The translations under genes and the position numbers were made by a program. From assembly GCA_903930485.1 (NCBI GenBank), contig CAIYYO010000212.1, positions 1-10,504 on the forward strand: a stretch of DNA of 10,504 bases, given 5' to 3'. The notes beneath the pieces were generated by a model that saw only the letters and a list, made by a program, of their open reading frames with translations, was not told the DNA's origin and ran no database searches. This DNA is from Methanobacteriota archaeon (GTDB lineage: Archaea; Altiarchaeota; Altiarchaeia; IMC4; QMZM01). Shown here one piece after another: positions 1 through 6,579 of this stretch (positions within the stretch are counted from its first letter, which is position 1; every line of letters starts with the position of its first letter).

Positions 1-275
1 ATCGCAACGGCATCAAGGATCTCGTCAGGGCTCTTTTGCAAGACTCCTAAGACGGCCGAGAGCAATGCGGCAGCGATCAAGAGGATCACCAGGGTGTTCT
101 TGAACTGGCGAAAGAACATCTTGATAGGAGTTTCCCGCATGAATTCCGAGAGCTGATTAAGACCGTAACTGCGAGTCCGCTTGACAACTTCGGCGCTGGA
201 AAGGCCTTCAACGGTAGAATTAAGACCGGCCAATGCCTGGCCGGCGTCTTTCGAATGCCAGTTCCCGTTGTCCAT
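1..275 (-). CDS. P-type cation-transporting ATPase, N-terminal fragment (runs off left edge)
   Basis: Ninety-one residues from an ATG at 275 are visible; the rest lies beyond base 1. The opening has the order typical of the cation ATPase N-terminal domain of P2-type pumps: an early Trp-His (residues 6-7), a 'GLSSAEVVKR' helix (24-33), 'YGLNQLSE' (37-44), and an 'FRQFKNTLVILL' segment (55-66) entering the first membrane helix (about 61-78). The family couples ATP hydrolysis to ion export or uptake across the membrane through an Asp-phosphate intermediate; that catalytic Asp would be outside the window. The fragment looks most like PacL/Ca2+-type pumps, but the ion cannot be assigned from it. 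The start lies 19 nt after the pdxS stop with no promoter-like sequence between, so it is probably the last visible gene of that operon. No Shine-Dalgarno sequence is evident. Confidence 0.85.
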   Translation of the reverse strand, partial: MDNGNWHSKDAGQALAGLNSTVEGLSSAEVVKRTRSYGLNQLSEFMRETPIKMFFRQFKNTLVILLIAAALLSAVLGVLQKSPDEILDAVA

Positions 276-294
276 TTAAACCGGTCCGAATAAT

Positions 295-1182
295 TCAGAC
301 GCCCCTGACCTGCAGCTTATCCTTTTCTTCAAGGTCTCGGATGTCTATCCCTTTCATCGCCTCGGAAAGGCCCTTGGACGCTTCGAGGAGCATCTTAGGA
401 TTATCGTAGTGCGCCGTGGCCTGCACGATCGCCTTCGCCATCGTCAACGGATCGGCCGACTTAAAGATTCCTGAACCGACGAAATTCCCGTCAGCGCCGA
501 GCTGCATCATCAGAGCCGCATCTGCCGGCGTCGCAATGCCTCCGGCTGCGAAATTCACGACAGGAAGCCTGCCGGTCCTCCTCACGTCTTCGATGAGATA
601 CATCGGAGCCTGGAGGAACTTCGCCTCCTGGTACAACTCGTCCGGGGACATGTTCTGTATCTTCTTCATCTCGGAATTGATGAGGCGCATATGTCTTACG
701 GCTTCTACAACGTTGCCGGTGCCTGCTTCACCTTTTGTACGGATCATGGCAGCGCCTTCGCTTATCCTCCTCAAAGCCTCTCCAAGGTCGCGCGCGCCGC
801 AGACAAAAGGTATTGTGAAATCTTTCTTGTTGATGTGGTTCGCCTCGTCGGCCGGGGTCAACACCTCCGACTCGTCGACCATGTCTACGCCGATCTGCTG
901 GAGTATCTGCGCCTCCGCGAAATGGCCTATCCTGCACTTCGCCATCACCGGGATCGTTACCGTTTCGATGATCTCCTCGATTTTTTCAGGGTAAGCCATC
1001 CTTGCGACGCCGCCGGCTGCCCGGATGTCGGCAGGTACTCTCTCGAGGGCCATGACTGCGACCGCCCCGGCCTGTTCGGCTATGACTGCCTGGTCGGCGT
1101 TGGTCACGTCCATCACTACGCCGTGCTTCACCATCTTGGCGAAGCCGGTTTTTAAAAGCTCTGTTCCTGTTTTTGGACTCAT
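295..1182 (-). CDS. pdxS: Pyridoxal 5'-phosphate synthase subunit PdxS
   Basis: This 295-residue protein is a full-length, near-canonical PdxS. PdxS is the (beta/alpha)8-barrel synthase that builds PLP from ribose 5-phosphate, glyceraldehyde 3-phosphate and ammonia supplied by the glutaminase PdxT (DXP-independent vitamin B6 pathway, cytoplasm, normally a 12-mer). Diagnostic segments are 'VVMDVTNADQA' with Asp25, 'PVMAKCRIGH' with the first Schiff-base lysine Lys82, 'MIRTKGEAGTGN' with the second lysine Lys150, and 'NFAAGGIATPADAALMMQLG' followed by the phosphate-binding 'GSGIFKS'. All expected catalytic residues are present, so it should be active. No pdxT lies in the window; in many archaea it adjoins pdxS, so here it must be elsewhere or absent. 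The gene is 48 nt downstream of ksgA and has a TATA-like element placed for a leaderless transcript. Confidence 0.98.
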   Translation of the reverse strand: MSPKTGTELLKTGFAKMVKHGVVMDVTNADQAVIAEQAGAVAVMALERVPADIRAAGGVARMAYPEKIEEIIETVTIPVMAKCRIGHFAEAQILQQIGVDMVDESEVLTPADEANHINKKDFTIPFVCGARDLGEALRRISEGAAMIRTKGEAGTGNVVEAVRHMRLINSEMKKIQNMSPDELYQEAKFLQAPMYLIEDVRRTGRLPVVNFAAGGIATPADAALMMQLGADGNFVGSGIFKSADPLTMAKAIVQATAHYDNPKMLLEASKGLSEAMKGIDIRDLEEKDKLQVRGV

Positions 1183-1204
1183 TTTCTGATGACTAAAGTA
1201 GGCT

Positions 1205-1212
1205 ATTATATC
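1205..1212 (-). promoter_or_regulatory. Candidate TATA box of pdxS (leaderless)
   Basis: On the minus strand this reads GATATAAT, inside an A+T-rich 48-nt gap. Its centre is 26 bases upstream of the pdxS ATG, the archaeal TATA-to-start distance that makes transcription begin at the start codon. A second A+T stretch (TTTAAA, near 1216-1221) lies just upstream and could be used instead with a leader of about 10 nt. The match to the TTTATATA-type consensus is moderate, so this is inference from spacing. Confidence 0.45.
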
Positions 1213-1230
1213 TGTTTAAAGTTAAATAAA

Positions 1231-1932
1231 TCAGCCCTCAGCGCAGAAATCCAGATAAACTTTCCTTAATTCTTCAGGAGAAAGTCTTGAACCCCTTGTA
1301 TCCGGAAGGCCCTCGGCACTTGGAAAAAGCTTCTTCAATTTCTTGTTCCGATAATTGAAGACTTTATGCAGAAAATCGACAAAACCTGCCTCGGGAACTT
1401 CTTTTTGCCTCAACCTGACGACGGCAGACTGGACCCTTGGTGCGGGCCGGAACGCCTTTGCCGGGACGATTTCAAGGACCTCGATGTCTGCCGAAAATTG
1501 GGCCAAGGCGGAAATAAAACGGTAATTTCCGTTCCCCGGCTCTGCCGACAACTTCTCAGCATACTCCTTCTGGAAAACAAGGACCGCCAGGCCGAATCTC
1601 ACGGAAAGGATCCTTTCCGTCACCTTCCGCGATATCTCATAAGGCAGGTTGGAAACGATCTTATCAAAGGACGGATAACCGATCTTCAGGGCATCGGCGC
1701 AAATTATCTCAACATTTTTCGCCTCTGAAAACCTCTTCTCAAGGAAACTGCACGACCTCGCATCCCTCTCGACGGCATAAACCGTCCCTGCGCGCTTTGC
1801 CAATTCAGCTGACAGGTTGCCGGTCCCGGCCCCGATCTCCAAGACCCTGTCGGACTGCTTCAATGATGCATAATCGCATATGCGGCGGATCAGTTCCTCG
1901 TCGATCATCAGGTTGGCTTTCTTTGCCGGCAT
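1231..1932 (-). CDS. ksgA: 16S rRNA adenine N6,N6-dimethyltransferase (KsgA/Dim1 family)
   Basis: This 233-residue protein is a class I SAM-dependent methyltransferase of the KsgA/RsmA/Dim1 family. The family dimethylates two adjacent adenines in the 3'-terminal hairpin of 16S rRNA late in small-subunit assembly. Visible motifs are the SAM-binding 'VLEIGAGTGNL' (30-40), the acidic Glu55 in 'VERD', Asp80 in 'CADAL', the catalytic 'NLPY' (95-98), and the family block 'PAKAFRPAPRVQSAVVRL' (157-174). A short helical C-terminal domain with 'FNYRNKKLKKLF' (192-203) follows. The N-terminus is short: the family's usual Gln-x-Phe of the 'GQNFL-D' motif is replaced by 'ANLMIDEE' (6-13). The ATG at 1932 lies 16 nt after the stop of the secreted-protein gene, so it is probably co-transcribed with it. 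No good Shine-Dalgarno sequence is seen. A few eukaryal Dim1-like or mitochondrial TFB proteins share the fold, but the archaeal context makes the KsgA role very likely. Confidence 0.93.
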   Translation of the reverse strand: MPAKKANLMIDEELIRRICDYASLKQSDRVLEIGAGTGNLSAELAKRAGTVYAVERDARSCSFLEKRFSEAKNVEIICADALKIGYPSFDKIVSNLPYEISRKVTERILSVRFGLAVLVFQKEYAEKLSAEPGNGNYRFISALAQFSADIEVLEIVPAKAFRPAPRVQSAVVRLRQKEVPEAGFVDFLHKVFNYRNKKLKKLFPSAEGLPDTRGSRLSPEELRKVYLDFCAEG

Positions 1933-1948
1933 AATACTGATGAGGGAT

Positions 1949-3937
1949 TTATTTGTATAAAACCTCGAGATAGGGTCCCTTATCTCCGGTTCCGTAGAAC
2001 TCCATATCTTGACTGGCCCATTCGCCTTGCTTCGCGCACGTTTTCTCCCCTTCCGCGCTCCACTGGTCTTCCTGTCCCATCAATTGGAGTGATGCGTACC
2101 TGTCGCCTTTGCCGATTGTTCCTTTGACGTATTCGCTGACGTCAAGAGAGTATTCTCCAAGGCCTTCGATGTAGACCGATGATCCCTTCTCGCCCGCGAA
2201 GTCGTAAAGCGGCAGACATTCCTTGCACCAGGGCTGGGCGCATATGTCGCCTCCGGGAGTGCACGATGCGGCTCCCCATTTATCGTTCGTTGTAGAGTAA
2301 ATGGTAACTGCCTGGGCCTTGTTGACGTTCTTCGCGTTCAGGAAAAGACGTGCGCCTAGGATTTCTTTGTCTTTTGGAACGGTCGATAAGTCGTATTTCA
2401 AATCGAATCTCCCTATAGAGGGCACATTGTATTTACCGTCCTTGTTGAAGCAACGATAGCCTGCGATAAAGGTTCCTTCCCTGCTGGGCGCGTCGCATCC
2501 GAAGTAGTCGTTCCGGCAGTCGCCGTAGACGTCGAAGCCGTAGGCCTGGGCAGAAGCCGATGGAACAATGTCCTGATAGTCTACAAGCCTTACAGTCGAA
2601 TTGCCGAGCACCCATCTCCCGCACGACCTGTACTTGTAGTCCACGAAGACGTCGAGGCGCTTGCCTTTCTCAGGAGTCACCGACACGATGCATTCCGTCG
2701 AATCACCCGGTTGAACAATCTCTAGATCACAGGATACGGTCTTGCTCTTGACGTTGGATCTGATGCCTCTAATGCTGACGCTTGTGTCGCCGGTGTTCTT
2801 GAGGACAAGGCGCAGGTTGTTCGCTTCGCCGTATATCGGATTATCAAAGCCCGGCACCGTAATTTCCAGCGACGGCTTTGCCGGATTCGTAATCTTTATC
2901 CTCTTCGAGAGGGTTACCGTTCCGACCTTGAAAAAGTCGTCCGTGGAGTTGAACATGATATTGTGGGTGCCCCAGTCGTTTACAGTGGCGTCGGGGCCTG
3001 CCTGCAAGACCGTCGGCACCTGGACGACGTAGCCGGTCGGTGTCTTATAATAGTAATAACTGCATTCCACGGCGTAGACTACGTCGACGTCGATCACGTC
3101 TTTGCCGGATTCGTACACGCTTATGTCATCCGTTGACGAGGAATCGTTGACCTTGTTCATGCTGCAGACGACGTTTCCAGTCATTCCCAAGTTGTAACCA
3201 AGCGAGGAAACGCCAAGTTCTTTTTCCTGTTCACTGGACATTAAAGGAGTATCATAAACAGGTATCCCGGTTAACTCGTCTATATAGCCTTCAGGAACCT
3301 GCTCATTGGGAAAATAAATGTCTGATGCCTTGGTAAACGTCTTCTCATGGTAATCCATCACCTTCTTGACGAACTCTTTCACGTCGTCGACCCAATAGAC
3401 AGGCGGAGAATCCATGTGCCCGCCGTCGGACCAGTATTCGCCTTTGTTCACGCCTTTGACCGGTTTGAATGCTTCACCCCTGCAGACTTCGTCGTCTACT
3501 ACTAGATTGTCGCTTGTGACAAGCTTTAAGTCGGAATTGGCGGTTATCTCAGTGACAAGGCCCCAGGAGCCGGGGGAAATCTCGCCCCAGTAGCTGGCGT
3601 TCATAACGAATGTGTAATTGTAAGATTCAGTGACATTTGTCAGACAATTCTCAAACGCCCTCTCACTAAGATTATTACATTTGGAGTAATCCGGGCCTAG
3701 TTTTGAATAATCATTGCAGTCAACACCCCAAAATTTCGCTTCTCCGAAAGGGCACTCGCGCGCGCCGCAACTATTATACGGTTCTCCTATCCCTTTCACT
3801 CCATGCTCGGTGAAGCAGACCCACGGCCACCAGCCCCGGCCGTAGCTGAGAGACACGAACATGTAGGCGCTCTGCATCGAATAAGCGTAGCCCGACAACA
3901 GAAGCAAGGCGATTCCGAACAGAACCTGTTTTTTCAT
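1949..3937 (-). CDS. Large Cys-rich secreted protein with CARDB-like and DNRLRE-like domains
   Basis: From the preferred ATG at 3937 the product is 662 residues. It begins with a classic signal peptide: 'MKK', a hydrophobic run 'VLFGIALLLLSGYAYS', then likely cleavage near residues 20-24. The mature part is Cys-rich (about 20 Cys) and has several N-glycosylation sequons (for example NVT, NYT, NAS, NST), so it is probably extracytoplasmic and disulfide-bonded. Residues about 350-440 ('NNLRLVLKNTGDTSVSIRG', then Pro-Gly-Asp-Ser) resemble a CARDB-type Ig-like fold. Residues about 461-662 match the DNRLRE/disaggregatase-related plan: 'RFDLKYDLSTVP', 'GARLFLNAK', 'SLDVSEYVKGTI', ending 'GPYLEVLYK'. 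The N-terminal 330 residues I do not recognise. No C-terminal membrane anchor is present, so it is either released or held by partners. A GTG at 3949 is in frame, but those bases look like the Shine-Dalgarno site. The function is unknown; a cell-surface or adhesion role is inferred. Confidence 0.8.
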   Translation of the reverse strand: MKKQVLFGIALLLLSGYAYSMQSAYMFVSLSYGRGWWPWVCFTEHGVKGIGEPYNSCGARECPFGEAKFWGVDCNDYSKLGPDYSKCNNLSERAFENCLTNVTESYNYTFVMNASYWGEISPGSWGLVTEITANSDLKLVTSDNLVVDDEVCRGEAFKPVKGVNKGEYWSDGGHMDSPPVYWVDDVKEFVKKVMDYHEKTFTKASDIYFPNEQVPEGYIDELTGIPVYDTPLMSSEQEKELGVSSLGYNLGMTGNVVCSMNKVNDSSSTDDISVYESGKDVIDVDVVYAVECSYYYYKTPTGYVVQVPTVLQAGPDATVNDWGTHNIMFNSTDDFFKVGTVTLSKRIKITNPAKPSLEITVPGFDNPIYGEANNLRLVLKNTGDTSVSIRGIRSNVKSKTVSCDLEIVQPGDSTECIVSVTPEKGKRLDVFVDYKYRSCGRWVLGNSTVRLVDYQDIVPSASAQAYGFDVYGDCRNDYFGCDAPSREGTFIAGYRCFNKDGKYNVPSIGRFDLKYDLSTVPKDKEILGARLFLNAKNVNKAQAVTIYSTTNDKWGAASCTPGGDICAQPWCKECLPLYDFAGEKGSSVYIEGLGEYSLDVSEYVKGTIGKGDRYASLQLMGQEDQWSAEGEKTCAKQGEWASQDMEFYGTGDKGPYLEVLYK

Positions 3938-3944
3938 GATGTAA

Positions 3945-3949
3945 ATCAC
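3945..3949 (-). promoter_or_regulatory. Shine-Dalgarno site that fixes the start of the secreted protein
   Basis: The minus strand reads GTGAT here, matching the 3' half of the archaeal Shine-Dalgarno consensus (GGAGGTGATC). It sits 7 nt ahead of the ATG at 3937, whose next residues form the signal peptide. This makes the in-frame GTG at 3949 part of the ribosome-binding site and not the start. The context GTGATTTACAT recurs ahead of the other exported protein at 7203. Confidence 0.5.
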
Positions 3950-3977
3950 TCTATAATTAAAACATTAATTGGGCTCC

Positions 3978-3985
3978 TATAAATA
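3978..3985. promoter_or_regulatory. Divergent TATA box shared by mptE and the secreted-protein operon
   Basis: The plus strand reads TATAAATA and the minus strand TATTTATA, so either orientation gives a good archaeal TATA box. On the plus strand its centre is 26.5 bases before the ATG at 4008, predicting a leaderless mptE mRNA. On the minus strand a start about 26 bases away falls near 3955, leaving an 18-nt leader that contains the GTGAT ribosome-binding site of the gene starting at 3937. One element may therefore serve both genes. An extra A+T stretch (TTTTAATTATAG on the minus strand, about 3951-3962) is too close to either start to be the main box. Confidence 0.6.
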
Positions 3986-4007
3986 CTCCAAAACTAATAA
4001 AAAACGA

Positions 4008-4760
4008 ATGGATAATCGGGAAGAGTACGCAAAGATCGTAAAAGAACTTGGCCTTGATCCGGGCTCGGACATGGAGGCGGCGAAGGTCCTCGATAAACTT
4101 ATCCCTGACCACGATGCCGCTGAGGACTTGTCGCGTCTTGAAAAGGTGATTAAAGGCAGAATCGTTGTTGTATTCGGCGCTGGGCCTTCTCTCATAGATG
4201 ACATACGCGCTTTGAAAAAAGAGTCGCTTCACAAGGAGAAAAAATATGTTTTTGTCGCCGCGGACGGGGCTGCCCGAGCTCTTCTGGAAGAAGGCATCGT
4301 TCCGGATGTTCATGTAACGGACCTCGACGGCTTTCCCGAAAGTATCCTCGAATCCAACCGGAAGGGGACTGTCACGGTTGTGCACGCCCACGGCGACAAT
4401 ATCGTCCTGCTGCGAAAGTTCGTACCCGAACTAAAGAACGTCGTCGGCACCACGCAGGCGAAACCGTTCGGGCGCCTGCACAACTTCGGCGGATTCACTG
4501 ACGGGGACAGATGCGTTTTTCTGGCCGAGGGATTCGGCGCCGGGCTGATCGTTCTCTGCGGTATGGATTTTGGAACAGAAATAGGGAAATATGCCGGAAG
4601 ATATGAAAAAGAACTAAAGAAAAGGAAGCTCGCGATAGGGAAGCGTCTAATCGAAGAACTCGCAAAGGAGTCGCATTCAGTGATCCTCAACATGACCTCC
4701 GGGGGAGTAGATATAATGGGCGTCCCTCGCGTCACTGCCGAGCAGTTGGCCTTATTTTAG
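4008..4760 (+). CDS. mptE: 6-hydroxymethyl-7,8-dihydropterin pyrophosphokinase, MptE/DUF115 family
   Basis: This 250-residue protein belongs to the DUF115/MptE family. The archaeal member MptE transfers pyrophosphate from ATP to 6-hydroxymethyl-7,8-dihydropterin, a step toward tetrahydromethanopterin or folate-like C1 carriers. Family motifs are all visible: 'VVVFGAGPSL' (53-62), 'VAADGA' (83-88), 'PDVHVTDLDG' (99-108), 'VVHAHGDN' (124-131), 'LHNFGGFTDGDR' (157-168) and 'LCGMDFG' (183-189). The first 40 residues are a charged helical lead-in. The ATG at 4008 is chosen over an in-frame TTG at 3969, because the TTG lies upstream of the TATA box at 3978-3985, while the ATG is exactly at the predicted transcription start. 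The gene's last three bases overlap the stop of the convergent alkyltransferase gene. No other pterin or methanopterin gene is in the window, so whether the end product is H4MPT or a folate cannot be told here. Confidence 0.92.
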   Translation: MDNREEYAKIVKELGLDPGSDMEAAKVLDKLIPDHDAAEDLSRLEKVIKGRIVVVFGAGPSLIDDIRALKKESLHKEKKYVFVAADGAARALLEEGIVPDVHVTDLDGFPESILESNRKGTVTVVHAHGDNIVLLRKFVPELKNVVGTTQAKPFGRLHNFGGFTDGDRCVFLAEGFGAGLIVLCGMDFGTEIGKYAGRYEKELKKRKLAIGKRLIEELAKESHSVILNMTSGGVDIMGVPRVTAEQLALF

Positions 4761-5062
4761 ATTCGCGGTTTGTGCATCAGTTCTTTGAAGCCTACGACTT
4801 TTTCTTTCTTGACAATGATCCCTTCCAATGAGAGAAGCCGTATCTTCTCCTGTAGGCCCCACTTGAATCCCCCGATCGAACCGTCTGACTTGACGACTCT
4901 GTAACATGGGACCTTCGCAGGATCAGGGTTCTTGTTCAGTGCATTGCCGACCGCTCTTGCAAGGTTCGGGTCCCCGAGGGCGCATGCTATCTCTTTATAT
5001 GTAGAGACTCGGCCGTTGGGTATGCTTGAGACGGCCTTGTAAACCTTTTCCCTGTAGTCCAT
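4757..5062 (-). CDS. Small alkylguanine-DNA alkyltransferase-domain protein with PCYR active-site motif
   Basis: This 101-residue protein is only the DNA-binding/active-site domain of the O6-alkylguanine-DNA alkyltransferase (Ogt/MGMT) superfamily. It lacks the N-terminal RNase H-like domain, so its size matches the stand-alone COG3695/ATL-type group. It shows the helix-turn-helix 'GRVSTYKEIACALG' (18-31), the Arg finger in 'ARAVGNAL' (35-42), Asn in 'NKNP' (43-46), 'VPCYRVV' (51-57), 'SDGSIGGFKWG' and 'LLSLEG' with the buried Glu. The acceptor Cys is present, unlike classic ATLs (Trp or Ala there), but the usual His of PCHR is Tyr. It may be a suicide alkyltransferase or a lesion-binding sensor. 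The start at 5062 gives the usual family N-terminus. A weak TATA-like GATAAATAAT (minus strand, 5091-5100) could drive it with a leader of a few bases. The stop codon overlaps that of mptE. Confidence 0.85.
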   Translation of the reverse strand: MDYREKVYKAVSSIPNGRVSTYKEIACALGDPNLARAVGNALNKNPDPAKVPCYRVVKSDGSIGGFKWGLQEKIRLLSLEGIIVKKEKVVGFKELMHKPRI

Positions 5063-5070
5063 GGAATATG

Positions 5071-5078
5071 TATTTATA
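5071..5078 (+). promoter_or_regulatory. TATA box of the KaiC-like ATPase gene
   Basis: The sequence TATTTATA is centred 28.5 bases before the ATG at 5103, so transcription should begin at or just before the start codon. This excludes the in-frame ATG at 5061, which lies upstream of the box. On the minus strand the same bases read TATAAATA but lie only 12 bases from the alkyltransferase start, too near to act as its promoter. Confidence 0.6.
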
Positions 5079-5102
5079 CCGAGAACATTAATTATTTATC
5101 TG

Positions 5103-5810
5103 ATGCTTGAAAAGATCAGGACCGGGATAGAGGGCTTGGATATCATTCTCGACGGCGGGATCCCGCGTGGTCACTGCGTTCTTTTATCCGGAAGCTGCGG
5201 GACCGGGAAGACGATCCTTTCGCAGAAATTCCTCTTTACCGGAGCGAAGGAATACGGCGAGCCGGGCCTGTATATAAGCCTTTCGGAGCCCAAGGACAAG
5301 ATGCTGGCCTATCTCCAGGATTTCGAGTTCTTTGACAGGAACCTGGTGGATTCGGGCGTAGTCCAGGTCGTGGACCTGACACAGGATGAGCGCCTTTCCA
5401 ACTTCCAGCCCCTGACGACCAAAAGCCTGATGAACGCGATATCGGCAGTGATATTGGAGAGCAAGGCCAAGCGGGTGGTGATCGATTCGGTAACTGCTAT
5501 CTGCAACTCTCTTGGGAACCAGGTCAACATACGGGATTTCCTTTTCGAGCTCTCGTTGCAGCTTCGGTATATCGGTTGCACGTCCATCCTGATCTCGGAG
5601 GTCCCTCCCATGACCTTTCAGTATTCGGTTTACGGCATCGAGGAGTTCATAACCGACGGGGTCATACTGATGAGAGAGCTTGAGAACAAGGGAGACCTCC
5701 TCAGGACCCTGCAAGTAGTAAAGATGCGCGGCGTAGGGCATTCAAGGACTCGCAATATCGTTGAGATAAACTCTAAAGGCATCGAGCTCAAGCCTATGTT
5801 CGAGCTGTAG
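5103..5810 (+). CDS. Single-domain KaiC/RAD55-like RecA-superfamily ATPase (intact P-loop)
   Basis: This 235-residue protein is one KaiC domain. After the family opening 'IRTGIEGLDIILDGGIPRG' (5-23) come Walker A 'GSCGTGKT' (30-37), 'YISLSEPKDKM' (57-67), in which one of the two KaiC catalytic acidic residues is kept (Glu62) and the other is Ser61, and Walker B 'RVVIDS' (124-129). The C-terminal 'EEFITDGVILM' and 'LQVVKMRGVGHSRT' (203-216) follow, with the Lys-Met-Arg-Gly-x-x-His block that reaches the neighbouring subunit's nucleotide. It should bind and probably hydrolyse ATP and form rings. Archaeal single-domain KaiC proteins act in signalling or as partners of other machines, and most are uncharacterised; a circadian role is not implied. 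It faces, tail to tail, a paralogue that has lost the P-loop. The gene ends with a T-rich stretch suited to termination. Confidence 0.9.
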   Translation: MLEKIRTGIEGLDIILDGGIPRGHCVLLSGSCGTGKTILSQKFLFTGAKEYGEPGLYISLSEPKDKMLAYLQDFEFFDRNLVDSGVVQVVDLTQDERLSNFQPLTTKSLMNAISAVILESKAKRVVIDSVTAICNSLGNQVNIRDFLFELSLQLRYIGCTSILISEVPPMTFQYSVYGIEEFITDGVILMRELENKGDLLRTLQVVKMRGVGHSRTRNIVEINSKGIELKPMFEL

Positions 5811-5818
5811 CGGCCCCG

Positions 5819-5834
5819 TTTTTTATATTTTTTA
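5819..5834 (+). terminator. T-rich terminator after the KaiC-like gene
   Basis: Two runs of six T separated by ATA (5819-5824 and 5828-5833) begin 8 bases after the stop codon at 5808-5810. Archaeal RNA polymerase terminates at such U-runs without a hairpin. On the other strand the stretch is A-rich, so it would not terminate the convergent gene, whose last codon abuts it. Confidence 0.55.
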
Positions 5835-6536
5835 TCATATCTCCACTGTGAATCCCGTGTTTCTCAGTACGAGCTTGGAGCTTTTGGCTGAAGAAGGCGT
5901 CGGAAGGTTCAGGATATTCATGTGCATGTCGTCGTCTATCTGGATGGTCCCGTCCATCATATATCGGAGCGTCATCTCTATCTGGGCGTCGTGCATCCCT
6001 TCGCCGAGGGTCAGGAAGCCTACGCCGTTCGTGGTCCGCAGCTTCGATATCGCGACCCTCAGGAACCTGTAGATGGTCGTCGGGTCGTTGTAGATGAACA
6101 ACGTCGAGAGGGAATCGAACACGAAGCGGTAGAAGCCTTTGACTGCCGCGTAATCCTGCTGTATCTTGGCCATGCCGATCGTCAGGTCCGAGAGGGCGAT
6201 GGAGCCGCCTATCCTTTTGATGGAATCAGTGCATATGACGTCTTTTTTCGCATTGAGCGAGTATCCGTCCACCCATTTTAGCATCTTGTCCTCTTCGCCT
6301 TTGTCTAAGTCCCATCCGTATTCCTTTGCACGCAGCTTCAGCGCCTCAGGGGAGTAGTCCATCGACACTATCATCCCTGGCTCTTTTGCGAGAAGGCCTT
6401 GATAGATGTACTCCATGCAGAAGAGCCTTGATTCGACCAGGGGCGGAGTTATCAGGAGGATGCATGAGCCCGGAGGCAGTCCGCCGCCCAGCACTGCGTC
6501 AAATCCTTTTATTCCAGTCGGAACCAGCTCATTCAT
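5835..6536 (-). CDS. KaiC-like protein with destroyed Walker A (pseudo-ATPase)
   Basis: From the preferred ATG at 6536 the product is 233 residues with a complete KaiC-domain outline: 'VPTGIKGFDAVLGGGLPPGS' opens it (5-24), 'RFVFDSLSTLF' (137-147) is a good Walker B strand, and 'MMDGTIQI' (193-200) matches the late 'DGVI' strand. The P-loop position reads 'LLITPPLVESRLF' (27-39): every Walker A glycine is gone, Lys is Ser and Thr is Arg. The position of the catalytic glutamates reads 'VSMDYSPEA'. It therefore probably does not hydrolyse ATP and may be a structural or regulatory partner of an active KaiC, possibly the convergent neighbour. Two upstream in-frame ATGs (6578, 6566) are rejected because the TATA box at 6580-6587 predicts transcription from about 6557. 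The 21-nt leader has no clear Shine-Dalgarno sequence. It is not a decayed gene: the frame is open and the fold motifs are kept. Confidence 0.82.
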   Translation of the reverse strand: MNELVPTGIKGFDAVLGGGLPPGSCILLITPPLVESRLFCMEYIYQGLLAKEPGMIVSMDYSPEALKLRAKEYGWDLDKGEEDKMLKWVDGYSLNAKKDVICTDSIKRIGGSIALSDLTIGMAKIQQDYAAVKGFYRFVFDSLSTLFIYNDPTTIYRFLRVAISKLRTTNGVGFLTLGEGMHDAQIEMTLRYMMDGTIQIDDDMHMNILNLPTPSSAKSSKLVLRNTGFTVEI

Positions 6537-6579
6537 TGTCGTACCATCGATGGGATGTAAACTCATTACAAGAAACATC

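Noticed and set aside
416..994. 192-codon open frame on the plus strand inside pdxS
   Set aside because: It is antisense to a gene with all catalytic motifs; the long open frame reflects codon bias in a G+C-rich region.
3947..3949. GTG as the start of the secreted protein
   Set aside because: It would put four residues before the signal peptide and overlaps the Shine-Dalgarno match; the ATG at 3937 is better.
3957..4391. 144-codon open frame on the minus strand inside mptE
   Set aside because: It is antisense to a strongly conserved gene, its translation resembles no protein family, and it has no promoter or ribosome-binding site of its own.
5061..5063. ATG at 5061 as the start of the KaiC-like ATPase
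   Set aside because: It lies upstream of the TATA box at 5071-5078 and would add 14 residues not typical of the family.
5835..6536. Pseudo-KaiC gene as a pseudogene
   Set aside because: The frame is intact, Walker B and the later strands are well kept, and it has a good promoter; only the P-loop is changed.
6544..6553. Perfect 10-bp palindrome CCATCGATGG in the pseudo-KaiC leader
   Set aside because: A palindrome of this size is expected several times by chance in 10 kb, has no loop for a hairpin, and has no second copy nearby.
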